Shown piece by piece: positions 1 to 7,030 of a stretch of 49,903 nucleotides of DNA; within the stretch, counting starts at the first letter, position 1, and each line of letters starts with the position of its first letter. Position numbers and translations under genes: made by a program. The DNA is from Candidatus Saccharimonadota bacterium (GTDB taxonomy: Bacteria > Patescibacteriota > Saccharimonadia > Saccharimonadales > Saccharimonadaceae), in the NCBI GenBank assembly GCA_017433855.1, contig JAFRGM010000008.1, positions 1 through 49,903 on the forward strand. The letters run 5' to 3'. Below the pieces are notes generated by a model. That model was not told the origin of the DNA, searched no databases, and saw only the letters and a program-made list of their open reading frames with translations.

Positions 1-21
1 CATGAGAGTCTTTGCTAGGAT

Positions 22-98
22 TGGTACACCCGGGGGGATTCGAACCCACGACCCCTTGGTCCGAAGACAAGTGCTCTAATCCACTGAGCTACGGGTGC
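22..98 (-). tRNA. tRNA-Arg (anticodon TCG)
   Basis: A full cloverleaf can be folded on the minus strand. The acceptor GCACCCG pairs with CGGGTGT (G1-U72 wobble), followed by A73 and an encoded CCA. The anticodon loop is CTTCGGA, giving TCG for Arg CGN codons. The 31-39 pair is T-C, a weak closing pair. It is the second gene of a Met-Arg tRNA unit transcribed leftward from a -10 box at 290-295. Confidence 0.88.
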
Positions 99-115
99 AG
101 GGATGCGTTTGTCAT

Positions 116-148
116 AAAATGGTGGTACCGGGTGGGATCGAACCACCG
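116..148 (-). repeat. partial copy of the tRNA-Met 3' end
   Basis: These 33 bases are identical to 199-231, the downstream flank, CCA, acceptor 3' strand and T arm of the tRNA-Met gene. The 5' half of the tRNA is missing. On the transcribed (minus) strand it lies between tRNA-Met and tRNA-Arg, so it would be part of the same precursor. It has a T arm and an encoded CCA but no D or anticodon arm. See the findings on 3'-end repeats. Confidence 0.9.
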
Positions 149-202
149 TTGGCGTAGCCCGCGTGGTTCCCCGGTAGATACCGCCTGCTGGAATTGTAAA
201 AA

Positions 203-279
203 TGGTGGTACCGGGTGGGATCGAACCACCGACCTCGGGCTTATGAGTCCCACGCTCTAACCAGCTGAGCTACGGTACC
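203..279 (-). tRNA. tRNA-Met (anticodon CAT)
   Basis: The minus-strand cloverleaf has acceptor GGTACCG paired with CGGTACC, A73 and encoded CCA. The anticodon loop is CTCATAA, giving CAT. The G1-C72 pair argues against an initiator, which usually has a 1-72 mismatch, so this is elongator Met or the lysidine-modified tRNA-Ile(CAT); the sequence alone does not decide. A partial copy of its 3' half follows at 116-148. Confidence 0.85.
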
Positions 280-289
280 ATATTGGTTA

Positions 290-295
290 ATTATA
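290..295 (-). promoter_or_regulatory. -10 box for tRNA-Met/Arg
   Basis: TATAAT on the minus strand lies 10 nt upstream of the 5' end of tRNA-Met. No clear -35 is seen. Confidence 0.6.
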
Positions 296-308
296 GCACA
301 GAATATGT

Positions 309-314
309 TATAAT
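309..314 (+). promoter_or_regulatory. -10 box, leaderless pilin gene
   Basis: TATAAT is followed after 6 nt by the ATG at 321, with no Shine-Dalgarno sequence between them. The spacing implies that transcription starts at or next to the start codon. Confidence 0.65.
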
Positions 315-320
315 AAAAGC

Positions 321-707
321 ATGAAAATAAAAAATGGTTTTACGTTGGTTGAAACTGCGATTGTGGTGGTGGTTTTTTCTTTGACGGTAGGATTGATTTG
401 GAAACAGAAAGCCAATATTGACGCAATGACGCGTGACGAAAGGCGAAAGACGGCTATCAATGCAATGTATTACGCTTTAGAGGAAAGTTTTTATAGTGAA
501 AATGGATATTATCCAGAGCAAATAAGTAAGGATGTTTTGCCGGTAGTTGGTAGTGAGTTGTGGACAGATCCTGATGGGTATGATTTTAGTGATGTAAGAA
601 GTTCCTATAAATATGAGCCAGCAAATTGCATAAATGGACAATGTAAAGAATATATGTTAAGTGCAAAACTGGAACAAGAAGATAAATACATTAAAGCTAA
701 CCGATAA
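321..707 (+). CDS. type IV pilin / pseudopilin-like protein
   Basis: The 128-residue protein starts MKIKNG followed by FTLVE, the class III (prepilin peptidase) signal: cleavage after Gly6, Phe at +1 and Glu at +5. A hydrophobic helix follows (about residues 7-26) and then a small globular domain with two cysteines (CINGQC), which could form a disulfide loop. It should be processed by PilD and assembled into a type IV pilus or competence pseudopilus; the PilB-type ATPase at 3478 and ComEC at 860 are close by. The start is supported by a TATAAT box 6 nt upstream. Whether it is a major or minor pilin cannot be told. Confidence 0.85.
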   Translation: MKIKNGFTLVETAIVVVVFSLTVGLIWKQKANIDAMTRDERRKTAINAMYYALEESFYSENGYYPEQISKDVLPVVGSELWTDPDGYDFSDVRSSYKYEPANCINGQCKEYMLSAKLEQEDKYIKANR

Positions 708-711
708 AAAA

Positions 712-788
712 TGGTACACCCAAGAGGATTCGAACCTCCAGCCTTCAGCTCCGGAAGCTGACGCTCTATCCAATTGCGCTATGGGTGC
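712..788 (-). tRNA. tRNA-Arg (anticodon CCG)
   Basis: Minus-strand cloverleaf: acceptor GCACCCA with TGGGTGT, A73, encoded CCA, anticodon stem TCAGC/GCTGA and loop TTCCGGA, giving CCG (Arg CGG). It lies 4 nt from the pilin stop codon on the opposite strand, with its own -10 at 798-803. Confidence 0.92.
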
Positions 789-797
789 ACTAGATAT

Positions 798-803
798 ATT
801 ATA
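798..803 (-). promoter_or_regulatory. -10 box for tRNA-Arg(CCG)
   Basis: TATAAT on the minus strand, 9 nt upstream of the tRNA 5' end. Confidence 0.6.
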
Positions 804-836
804 ACACATTTATGGTGGGGGGGTTGTTTTTGTTGT

Positions 837-842
837 TATAAT
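837..842 (+). promoter_or_regulatory. -10 box for comEC
   Basis: TATAAT is followed by an ATG at 843 that opens a 6-codon frame (MLEKIG) whose TGA overlaps the comEC ATG at 860 as ATGA. Initiation at 860 has no Shine-Dalgarno site and may depend on this short leader frame, or simply on a leader of about 11 nt. Confidence 0.55.
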
Positions 843-859
843 ATGTTAGAAAAAATTGG

Positions 860-2371
860 ATGAAAAATCTATGCAAGTTATTAAAAAGTACTTTGCATCA
901 GTCTTGGTGTGTGGTGTATTTGGCGGTGGGGGTAATTATTGGCGTGATACTTGGTATAGTGTTTAGGGTGAACTATCTAGCGAGTGGATATTTTTTGATA
1001 CTTGCATTGATGCTGTTTGTGATTGCTATGGTGCGTCCGAAGGTTGTGTGGATGGTGCTGGCATTGGTTGCGGGGCTGTTGATGAGTTTTGTAAGGATTG
1101 CGATTGAGCTAACTGGCGAAAATTACATACGACAGTTTTATGGTGAAACTGTCGTAGTGTATGGCGTAATAACTGGCGACCCGAACACCGACGAGGGCGG
1201 AACTTCGTATAAACTTTCGCAATTAAAATTTGGTGAGAATGGAGAATTTGAAACTACCGGGAATCTATATGTTAGTGGTTATAGGAATTACGATTTGATG
1301 CGAGGTGATACGGTAAAACTAGAAGGAAAGATGAGTGAAGGTTTTGGAACCTATGCTGGGTATATGTGGAGGCCAGAGATTAAACTGCATTTAAGACCAG
1401 AGCCAGGTGACGCGATTTTGGGTGTGAGAAACTTTTTTGCGACGAGAATTAAAACTCAAATTTCTACTCCGCAGTCTGATTTGGGACTTTCGTATTTGTT
1501 GGGCATGAAAGCTGGTCTGCCGGACGAACTAAATGAGCAATTGCGAGTAGTGGGGTTGACGCATATTGTGGTGGCGAGCGGAGCACATTTATCTATTTTA
1601 GTGGAAATAGCACGGAAGATTTTTGGTAAGATTTCACGAATGACTGGGGTGATATTTTCCGTGCTGTTTGTTGTGTTCTTTATGAGCATGGTGGGGTGGA
1701 CGCCGTCTATTATGCGTGCAGGAATTATGGCAATTCTAACATTGCTGGCTGGCATGACTGGGCGCAAGATTGAACCGTGGCGAATAATTTTGATAGTAGC
1801 GGCAGGAACATTGCTAATGAATCCGATGTTTGTAATTGATTTGGGATGGCTATTGTCCTTTGCGAGTTTTGGTGGAATTATGATTGTGGGGCCAAGGCTG
1901 ACAAAGTATTTTTATGGGGACAAGAAACCAAATTTTGTGGCAGAAACTATTATTACTACGATTGCTGCTACGATTATGACCTTGCCGATTACGCTATATT
2001 ACTACGGGCAGATTTCGCTGATATCGGTGGTGGCAAATTTGTTGATATTACCAACGTTAAGTTGTGCGATGGGGTTAGTGTTTGCGGCGGGGGTAATGGC
2101 GGAAGTCCCCATTGTGGGGATGGCAATTGGGTGGTGCGCGACGAAGATTTTGGACTATCATATTGCAGTGATAGGATTTTTTGGGAAGATGGATAACTTT
2201 TTGATTAAGATGGAGCCTTATCAACCGTGGGTGTTTGGAATCTATGTGGTGATTGGTGGAATACTGGCTATAGGAATGATACGCAAAAGAAGAAATGTGA
2301 TTATTCGCTCTGAGTTGGTAGCTAGAGTGTCGACAAAAAGCGTAAAAAATGATAAAATAAAAAGAAGTTAA
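860..2371 (+). CDS. comEC: ComEC/Rec2-type DNA uptake channel protein
   Basis: The 503-residue polytopic membrane protein belongs to the ComEC competence family, which moves single-stranded DNA across the inner membrane. Two or three N-terminal membrane helices precede a soluble OB-like segment (about residues 75-180). The Competence domain follows, with the signature GLTHIVVASGAHLSIL near residues 230-245 and many further helices. The C-terminal metallo-beta-lactamase nuclease domain of long ComEC proteins is absent; the protein ends in a basic tail. With the pilin at 321 and the PilB-type ATPase at 3478 it makes an uptake route plausible. It is probably co-transcribed with yebC, which starts 20 nt downstream. 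Confidence 0.9.
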   Translation: MKNLCKLLKSTLHQSWCVVYLAVGVIIGVILGIVFRVNYLASGYFLILALMLFVIAMVRPKVVWMVLALVAGLLMSFVRIAIELTGENYIRQFYGETVVVYGVITGDPNTDEGGTSYKLSQLKFGENGEFETTGNLYVSGYRNYDLMRGDTVKLEGKMSEGFGTYAGYMWRPEIKLHLRPEPGDAILGVRNFFATRIKTQISTPQSDLGLSYLLGMKAGLPDELNEQLRVVGLTHIVVASGAHLSILVEIARKIFGKISRMTGVIFSVLFVVFFMSMVGWTPSIMRAGIMAILTLLAGMTGRKIEPWRIILIVAAGTLLMNPMFVIDLGWLLSFASFGGIMIVGPRLTKYFYGDKKPNFVAETIITTIAATIMTLPITLYYYGQISLISVVANLLILPTLSCAMGLVFAAGVMAEVPIVGMAIGWCATKILDYHIAVIGFFGKMDNFLIKMEPYQPWVFGIYVVIGGILAIGMIRKRRNVIIRSELVARVSTKSVKNDKIKRS

Positions 2372-2391
2372 TATATTGGAGTAATTATTAT

Positions 2392-3093
2392 ATGTCTGGA
2401 CATAGTAAGTGGGCGACGACGAAGCGGCAAAAAGCGGTAGTGGATGCCAAAAGAGGGGCGCTTTTTACGAAAATTGGTAATCAAATTGCTATTGCGGCGC
2501 GTGCTGGTGTGGACCCAGCAATGAATCCGAGCCTTGCAATGGTACTAGAAAAAGCAAGACTGGCGAATATGCCTAAAGCTAATATCGAGCGAGCAATTGC
2601 GCGGGTGGTAGATAAATCTGCTGCGGCTTTGATTGAAGAAGTATATGAGGCATATGGGCCTGGTGGGGTTGGTATTGTAATTGAAGTGGCGACCGATAAT
2701 AAAAATCGTACGATGCCAGAAGTGCGCCATACGCTTGACAAAAATGGTGGGAGGATGGCGGAGCCCGGAAGTGTGATGTTTCAGTTTACGCGTAAGGGCG
2801 TAATAGAAGTGACCGAGAAGGGCGATGATGTGATGATGGCGGCGCTTGATGCTGGTGCAGAGGATGTATCGGATGAGGAAGACGGCACTGTTGTTTATAC
2901 TGCGGCGGCTGATTTGATGAAGGTAAGACAGTCTTTGGTGGATGCTGGTTTGAACGTATCGTCGGCCGAATTGCAATATGTACCTAATTCATACGTACCA
3001 GTTGAAGGTGAACAAGCAGAGAAGCTAGAAAAGTTGCTTGGCGCGATTGATGATTTGGATGATGTGGTAAATACCTACACAAATGCCGAATAG
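2392..3093 (+). CDS. yebC: YebC/PmpR family protein
   Basis: The 233-residue protein opens with MSGHSKWATTKRQKA and continues through AKRGALFTKIGNQI, the hallmark of the YebC/TACO1 family. The usual GPGGVG and NRTMPEVRHTLDKNGG segments follow. Members were annotated as DNA-binding regulators and more recently as translation factors that relieve ribosome stalling. Length is normal (about 235-250). A GGAG about 10 nt before the ATG serves as ribosome binding site. It follows comEC by 20 nt, whereas in many bacteria yebC sits with ruvCAB; here ruvC and ruvA are 42 kb away. Confidence 0.95.
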   Translation: MSGHSKWATTKRQKAVVDAKRGALFTKIGNQIAIAARAGVDPAMNPSLAMVLEKARLANMPKANIERAIARVVDKSAAALIEEVYEAYGPGGVGIVIEVATDNKNRTMPEVRHTLDKNGGRMAEPGSVMFQFTRKGVIEVTEKGDDVMMAALDAGAEDVSDEEDGTVVYTAAADLMKVRQSLVDAGLNVSSAELQYVPNSYVPVEGEQAEKLEKLLGAIDDLDDVVNTYTNAE

Positions 3094-3098
3094 TATGG

Positions 3099-3104
3099 TA
3101 TAAT
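3099..3104 (+). promoter_or_regulatory. -10 box for tRNA-Ser
   Basis: TATAAT lies 7 nt upstream of the tRNA 5' end and only 6 nt after the yebC stop codon. Confidence 0.6.
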
Positions 3105-3111
3105 AATTGGT

Positions 3112-3197
3112 GGAAGGGTGGCCGAGTGGTTGATGGCACTGGTCTTGAAAACCAGCATACGAAAGTATCGCAAGTTCGAATCTTGTCCCTTCCGCCA
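3112..3197 (+). tRNA. tRNA-Ser (anticodon TGA)
   Basis: A class II tRNA of 86 nt with a long variable arm. The acceptor GGAAGGG pairs with CCCTTCC, G73 and an encoded CCA follow, and the anticodon loop is CTTGAAA, giving TGA (Ser UCN). A 19-nt hairpin (CATGCC / GGCATG) starts within the CCA end, and a partial 3' copy follows at 3252-3274. Confidence 0.95.
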
Positions 3198-3251
3198 TGC
3201 CATTTTAAGGCATGCCAAAAATTAAGGATTGGAATCTCGCTTCGCTCGATG

Positions 3252-3274
3252 CGAATCTTGTCCCTTCCGCCATG
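3252..3274 (+). repeat. partial copy of the tRNA-Ser 3' end
   Basis: These 23 bases are identical to 3177-3199: the tRNA-Ser sequence from inside the T loop through the acceptor 3' strand, G73, CCA and the next two bases. It lies in the same transcript, 54 nt beyond the tRNA and before the terminator at 3291-3314. No D or anticodon arm is present. Confidence 0.9.
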
Positions 3275-3290
3275 TCTTTTCAAGAAAAAA

Positions 3291-3314
3291 TAGCCCCAGA
3301 AGGGCTAATTTTTT
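3291..3314. terminator. bidirectional intrinsic terminator
   Basis: A stem TAGCCC / GGGCTA with a 5-nt loop is flanked by a T run on both strands (ATTTTTT rightward, ATTTTTTC leftward). It would end the tRNA-Ser transcript on the plus strand and the small basic gene at 3313-3417 on the minus strand. Confidence 0.8.
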
Positions 3315-3417
3315 AGCGACCGTTTTTAAGACGTGGGTGCTTGCGCTTGTCGCTGTGCTTGTGATTATTGTTGCGGTTTTGCTTGGAAACCGGCTTCATT
3401 GTAAACTTTCTTGTCAT
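3313..3417 (-). CDS. 34-residue strongly basic small protein
   Basis: A short minus-strand frame begins MTRKFTMKPVSKQNR and ends HPRLKNGR. It contains 14 Lys/Arg plus three His in 34 residues, with no hydrophobic segment. It is supported as a gene by a TACAAT box ending 6 nt before the ATG, the same spacing as the leaderless genes here, and by a strong terminator immediately after its stop. A second possible start is Met7. Composition resembles small ribosomal or RNA-binding proteins, but I do not recognise a family and assign no function. Confidence 0.6.
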   Translation of the reverse strand: MTRKFTMKPVSKQNRNNNHKHSDKRKHPRLKNGR

Positions 3418-3423
3418 GTGAAT

Positions 3424-3429
3424 ATTGTA
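3424..3429 (-). promoter_or_regulatory. -10 box of the small basic gene
   Basis: TACAAT on the minus strand ends 6 nt before the ATG at 3417, consistent with a leaderless transcript. Confidence 0.5.
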
Positions 3430-3462
3430 GCATATTGAAGTAAAAAAAGAAAATACTTATGT

Positions 3463-3468
3463 TATAAT
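3463..3468 (+). promoter_or_regulatory. -10 box, PilB-type ATPase gene
   Basis: TATAAT is followed after 9 nt by the ATG at 3478, with no Shine-Dalgarno site. Confidence 0.6.
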
Positions 3469-3477
3469 GAGAAGTAT

Positions 3478-5088
3478 ATGGATGAGCGGGAAATACAAAT
3501 AAAACGTCGGGAAAATGAGGAAGAGGCGACGGCTGGTCGCGCGCGCATATTAGGGCTGCCGTATTTGGACACTAGAAATTTTGAAAATACCTTGCCGCTC
3601 ACAATGGACTTGTTGGACGTGGCGGAAATGCGTAGAAATTATATTTTGCCGTTGCATAAGGGCGGTGGCGATGAGCATTTTCAGTTCATGGTGACAAGTC
3701 AGACTCCGCGGTCGTTAATTCAAAATATGCGACAAAAATACACTGATGAGGGTGAAAGAGCAGACTTTTTCTTAATATCTGGGGCTGCTTTTAAGGCTTT
3801 TATGCTGAGGTATGATCCACCGAAGGAGATAATCTATGACGACATTAAGATTGCGGGCGAAGGTGATTCGGAAACGATAGAGGCCGTATCGCAAACACTT
3901 GCTGAGGTGTCTACAGAGCGTATTTTTGACTTTTTGATTGAGCAGGCTGATAGATTGGGGGCAAGTGATATTCATATTGAGAATTTAAATAACATTATTA
4001 GAATTCGGATGCGTGTGGATGGGCTGTTGCATCCGGTGGCTAATATTGACCGTGATAAATATCGAGTTTTGATGGGGGAGTTATCGTCGCGAGCTAATAT
4101 TTCTACGGCGACGGATAAACCACAATCTGGGCATATGCAACAAGAAGTGGTTCATGATGGGGTGAAACGCATGCTGAATTTGCGGGTAGAAACTATCCCC
4201 ACTATGTATGGGCAGGATGCCGTACTGAGGTTGTTTAATTTTGATGAATCACTACTAAACTTAGATTTATTAGGACTTTCGGCGGATGAACGAGCAAAAA
4301 TCAACGAGATTATTTCGCATCCGCGTGGGTTGGTGCTAATGGTGGGGCCAACTGGATCCGGGAAGTCTACAACACTTTATTCGATGCTAAATGCATTAAA
4401 CACGACCGATAGAAAAATTATTACACTTGAGGATCCGATTGAGTATGGTATTACTGGTATTTCACAGATTCCGATTAATACAAATGAGGGCGGTTCCTTT
4501 GCTGAGGGTTTGAGGTCGGTGCTGAGGCTTGATCCAGACGTAGTGATGGTGGGCGAGATTCGCGATGCAGATACGGCTAAGACTGCAATACAAGCTTCGA
4601 TTACTGGACATTTGGTATTGTCGTCATTTCATGCCAATTCTACGGCGGCGGCTTTTTCGCGAATGATTGATCTAGTTGGCGTGAATCCGATTTTTGCGAG
4701 TTCGATTCGACTCATTGTGGCGCAGAGATTAGTGAGAAAATTAGCCGATAGCAAAAAAGCACGAGGCGCAACTGAGGCGGAAAAAGAGTATATTCGTAGC
4801 GTGTTGAATGGCTTGAACATAAAAGTAGATTTTGATAATTTGACTTTGTATGATCCAGTGGAGACGCCTGAGGCGCCATTTGGCTATAGTGGGCGAATGG
4901 TGTTGATGGAGCAATTGGTAGTAAATGATAGCATACAAGCGTTTATCCGTGGGGATACGGCTGATATTGATACAGCGGCAATTGAAAAGACCGCTAAGAA
5001 TCAGGGAATGTTGACCTTGGAACAAAAGGGGGTGTTGGCGGCGATGAAGGGCGAGACGACCCTTGCGGAAGTTTCGCGCGTGATTTAA
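3478..5088 (+). CDS. pilB: GspE/PilB-type secretion/pilus assembly ATPase
   Basis: The 536-residue protein is a type II secretion / type IV pilus extension ATPase that powers pilin polymerisation at the cytoplasmic face of the membrane. An N-terminal MshEN-like region (about 1-130) precedes the N2 domain with ASDIHIE. Next come Walker A GPTGSGKST (about 290), the EDPIEY Asp box, Walker B with VMVGEIRDADTA and the His box SSFHAN. The four-cysteine zinc motif usual in the C-terminal part of PilB/GspE is absent; no cysteines occur there. The nearby pilin and comEC suggest a role in pilus-driven DNA uptake. No platform gene (pilC) or retraction ATPase is in the window. Confidence 0.92.
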   Translation: MDEREIQIKRRENEEEATAGRARILGLPYLDTRNFENTLPLTMDLLDVAEMRRNYILPLHKGGGDEHFQFMVTSQTPRSLIQNMRQKYTDEGERADFFLISGAAFKAFMLRYDPPKEIIYDDIKIAGEGDSETIEAVSQTLAEVSTERIFDFLIEQADRLGASDIHIENLNNIIRIRMRVDGLLHPVANIDRDKYRVLMGELSSRANISTATDKPQSGHMQQEVVHDGVKRMLNLRVETIPTMYGQDAVLRLFNFDESLLNLDLLGLSADERAKINEIISHPRGLVLMVGPTGSGKSTTLYSMLNALNTTDRKIITLEDPIEYGITGISQIPINTNEGGSFAEGLRSVLRLDPDVVMVGEIRDADTAKTAIQASITGHLVLSSFHANSTAAAFSRMIDLVGVNPIFASSIRLIVAQRLVRKLADSKKARGATEAEKEYIRSVLNGLNIKVDFDNLTLYDPVETPEAPFGYSGRMVLMEQLVVNDSIQAFIRGDTADIDTAAIEKTAKNQGMLTLEQKGVLAAMKGETTLAEVSRVI

Positions 5089-5094
5089 ATGTGA

Positions 5095-5100
5095 TATAAT
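5095..5100 (+). promoter_or_regulatory. -10 box, methyltransferase gene
   Basis: TATAAT ends 6 nt before the ATG at 5107; there is no Shine-Dalgarno site. Confidence 0.6.
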
Positions 5101-5106
5101 ACTGGC

Positions 5107-5856
5107 ATGAGTGAAAAAGTTGTTTCAGACTACAATGGTTATGACTATAAGAAGATTTTTTGGGAAGATGCGGATCGTGAGTACGAGGATCAGGCTGATC
5201 GTATGGCGATTCGTAAACTTCTACCAAAACGCATGGAGAGATTTGCAGACATCGGTGGCGGATACGGGCGTTTGGCAAATGAGTATTTAAAGCGAGCGCA
5301 TAAAGTTTTTATTTTTGATTATTCTAAGACTGAGTTGAAACAGGCGAAAGAAATCTATGGTGATAGAATAGAAACGAAGGCTGGAGATATTTACAAATTA
5401 CCGTTTCGTGATAATGAGTTGGATGGACTGATGATGGTGCGCGTAACACATCATTTAGAGTATCTTGATAAAGCCCTGGCGGAGCTTTACCGTGTATTGA
5501 AGCCTGGTGGGGTGGCGGTGATTGAAGTGGCAAATAAACGAACCTTGCCAAAGATGGTGCGATTTGCTTTCGGTAAAAGCAAGGTTAATCCATTTGATAA
5601 AACTGTAGCTAACTATAAAGAAATCTCAGCTGGAGGATTCTTTAATTATCATCCAAAATACGTGGAGGAGATTTTTTCAAAAACTGGGTTCAAGATAGAG
5701 CGGGTGCTTTCGGTATCGAATTTTCGAAGCCGTGGACTTAAGAAGATTTTTGGTACTAAGAATTTGGTTAAGATGGAAAATGGAGCACAGCAGATGCTTG
5801 CACCAATTCGTTTTGCACCATCAATATATTATAAGTTGAGAAAACCAGAAGAATAG
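5107..5856 (+). CDS. class I SAM-dependent methyltransferase
   Basis: The 249-residue protein has a Rossmann-type methyltransferase core. Motif I is FADIGGGYGRLA (about residues 42-53), followed by the acidic end of strand 2 (IFDYS), a motif with AGDIYKLPF, and the post-motif LYRVLKPGGVAVIEVAN typical of the UbiE/Methyltransf_11 group. The substrate cannot be inferred. It starts leaderlessly between the pilus ATPase and tRNA-Arg(TCT); neither neighbour points to a pathway. Confidence 0.85.
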   Translation: MSEKVVSDYNGYDYKKIFWEDADREYEDQADRMAIRKLLPKRMERFADIGGGYGRLANEYLKRAHKVFIFDYSKTELKQAKEIYGDRIETKAGDIYKLPFRDNELDGLMMVRVTHHLEYLDKALAELYRVLKPGGVAVIEVANKRTLPKMVRFAFGKSKVNPFDKTVANYKEISAGGFFNYHPKYVEEIFSKTGFKIERVLSVSNFRSRGLKKIFGTKNLVKMENGAQQMLAPIRFAPSIYYKLRKPEE

Positions 5857-5858
5857 TG

Positions 5859-5864
5859 TATAAT
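5859..5864 (+). promoter_or_regulatory. -10 box for tRNA-Arg(TCT)
   Basis: TATAAT lies 17 nt upstream of the tRNA 5' end, just after the methyltransferase stop codon. Confidence 0.5.
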
Positions 5865-5881
5865 ATACATTATCTGGTGAT

Positions 5882-5956
5882 GGAGCCATCGTTCAACGGA
5901 TAGGACCCAGACCCTCTAAGTCTGCGATGCTGGTTCGATTCCAGCTGGCTCTACCA
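5882..5956 (+). tRNA. tRNA-Arg (anticodon TCT)
   Basis: A 75-nt cloverleaf: acceptor GGAGCCA with TGGCTCT, A73, encoded CCA, anticodon stem CAGAC/GTCTG. The loop reads CCTCTAA, giving anticodon TCT (Arg AGA/AGG). Position 33 is C instead of the nearly invariant U. A strong terminator follows at 5968-5989. Confidence 0.9.
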
Positions 5957-5967
5957 ACTAGTGATAT

Positions 5968-5989
5968 AAACGCCTAGGAAGGCGTTTTT
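5968..5989 (+). terminator. intrinsic terminator of tRNA-Arg(TCT)
   Basis: A perfect 8-bp stem AAACGCCT / AGGCGTTT with loop AGGA is followed by a T run. Confidence 0.8.
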
Positions 5990-6025
5990 GCTTGCATAAA
6001 ATGAAGATGTTTGATAGAATAGGTA

Positions 6026-6220
6026 ATGTCGTCCGTTAATTCCCAAATAGACTGGTGGCTAAGTCTTTGCGAGGTGGGCTCACAAATAAAGGTCGCGATG
6101 CGGGCGAGAAACATTAAGGAGAATATTCGATACATGCGTATCAATAAAAGACTGAAGCGTGCTGGCACGCGGAAGTCAGCGATAGCTCCGGCTGAATGGC
6201 AAGAGTTTATCGAGATTTAA
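6026..6220 (+). CDS. possible 64-residue small protein
   Basis: This open frame begins MSSVNSQIDWWLSL and ends APAEWQEFIEI, with a basic middle part (RARNIKENIRYMRINKRLKR). A TAGAAT box ends 5 nt before the ATG, close to the leaderless pattern here, and a terminator follows the stop directly. No family is recognised. An overlapping minus-strand frame of similar length has no such signals. It could still be chance coding in the spacer between tRNA-Arg and the DsbA-like gene. Confidence 0.4.
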   Translation: MSSVNSQIDWWLSLCEVGSQIKVAMRARNIKENIRYMRINKRLKRAGTRKSAIAPAEWQEFIEI

Positions 6221-6246
6221 AAAGACCCCCGTGAGGGGGCTTTTTA
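6219..6246. terminator. bidirectional terminator, convergent genes
   Basis: The hairpin CCCCC-GTGA-GGGGG is flanked by an A run on the left and a T run on the right, so it can act on both strands. It separates the small plus-strand frame from the convergent DsbA-like gene. Confidence 0.7.
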
Positions 6247-6254
6247 TTGATAAA

Positions 6255-7019
6255 TTATTTTGAAAGTTTAGCTTCCACGATGTTGGTTATGAGCTCGGAG
6301 AATTCACTGCCAGAAAGTGGAGATTCCCAACTGAAAGTTTCGCCATTGATGGTGATAGACGAGCCGGTGGGGTTGCTCCAGTCAATATACTGGCCGTCCA
6401 CATAGAAAGCTGGCGTGGCTGGAACATCAAGGCGTTTTGAGATGCCCATATCGAAGCTGACCTTTTGGGATACTTCTTTGGAGGCTAAATCTTGCTTGAA
6501 TTTTTCGGTATCGCCATCGCCATTGGAGGCTTGTTCGAAATACTGAACAAACAATGCGGTGCGTTCCGTGGAAGAGGTATATTCCCATTCGGCTTGGTTG
6601 GAGAACAATAGATCTGAGTATACTTTCCAGTAGCCTTGCAACCCGGCTGCTGCGGCAGCAGAGGCGGCAGCGGTACCGTTTTGATGATAGGGCAGGATAT
6701 CGCTACGATAAACGACGGCGAGCATATCATCTAATTCTTCGACTAAATCATTGATGCGTGGATTCATGCTTGCGCAGCCAGGGCATTGATAATCGGCATA
6801 TTCAAAAATTAAAACTGGGGCATCTGCTTTACCTTTCACGAAATCACCGATATAACCGTTATGCTCGTCAGGGGCAATAATTGAATTAAAATCGTATTTT
6901 GAATAATCAGTTGCTTTGTTGTTGCTATCTACTACCAGAAATGTAGCACTAGATATAAAAGCGACAATTGCGATAATAGCAATGACGCCAAAAATTGCAA
7001 AACCGTTAAGACGTTTCAT
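6255..7019 (-). CDS. DsbA-like thioredoxin-fold protein, membrane-anchored
   Basis: The 254-residue protein has an N-terminal membrane helix (about residues 8-30) followed by an extracytoplasmic thioredoxin fold. The redox motif is CPGC at 79-82 in FEYADYQCPGC, and the cis-proline loop is VPATPAF. This matches the DsbA / Thioredoxin_4 family, which oxidises or isomerises disulfides in exported proteins. Likely clients include the cysteine-rich giant proteins at 35000-43387 and the pilin, though that is inference. An AAGGAG site lies about 6 nt before the ATG, so unlike its divergent neighbour it is translated from a leader. Confidence 0.88.
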   Translation of the reverse strand: MKRLNGFAIFGVIAIIAIVAFISSATFLVVDSNNKATDYSKYDFNSIIAPDEHNGYIGDFVKGKADAPVLIFEYADYQCPGCASMNPRINDLVEELDDMLAVVYRSDILPYHQNGTAAASAAAAAGLQGYWKVYSDLLFSNQAEWEYTSSTERTALFVQYFEQASNGDGDTEKFKQDLASKEVSQKVSFDMGISKRLDVPATPAFYVDGQYIDWSNPTGSSITINGETFSWESPLSGSEFSELITNIVEAKLSK

Positions 7020-7030
7020 ATAACTCCTTT

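Noticed and set aside
116-231. Direct repeat of a tRNA 3' end as attachment sites of an integrated element.
   Set aside because: Only about 50 bp lie between the copies, there is no integrase, and the same pattern recurs at three other tRNAs without inserts.
3229-3438. Plus-strand frame of 69 residues over the tRNA-Ser tail.
   Set aside because: It runs through the tRNA copy and the terminator and is antisense to the better supported small basic gene.
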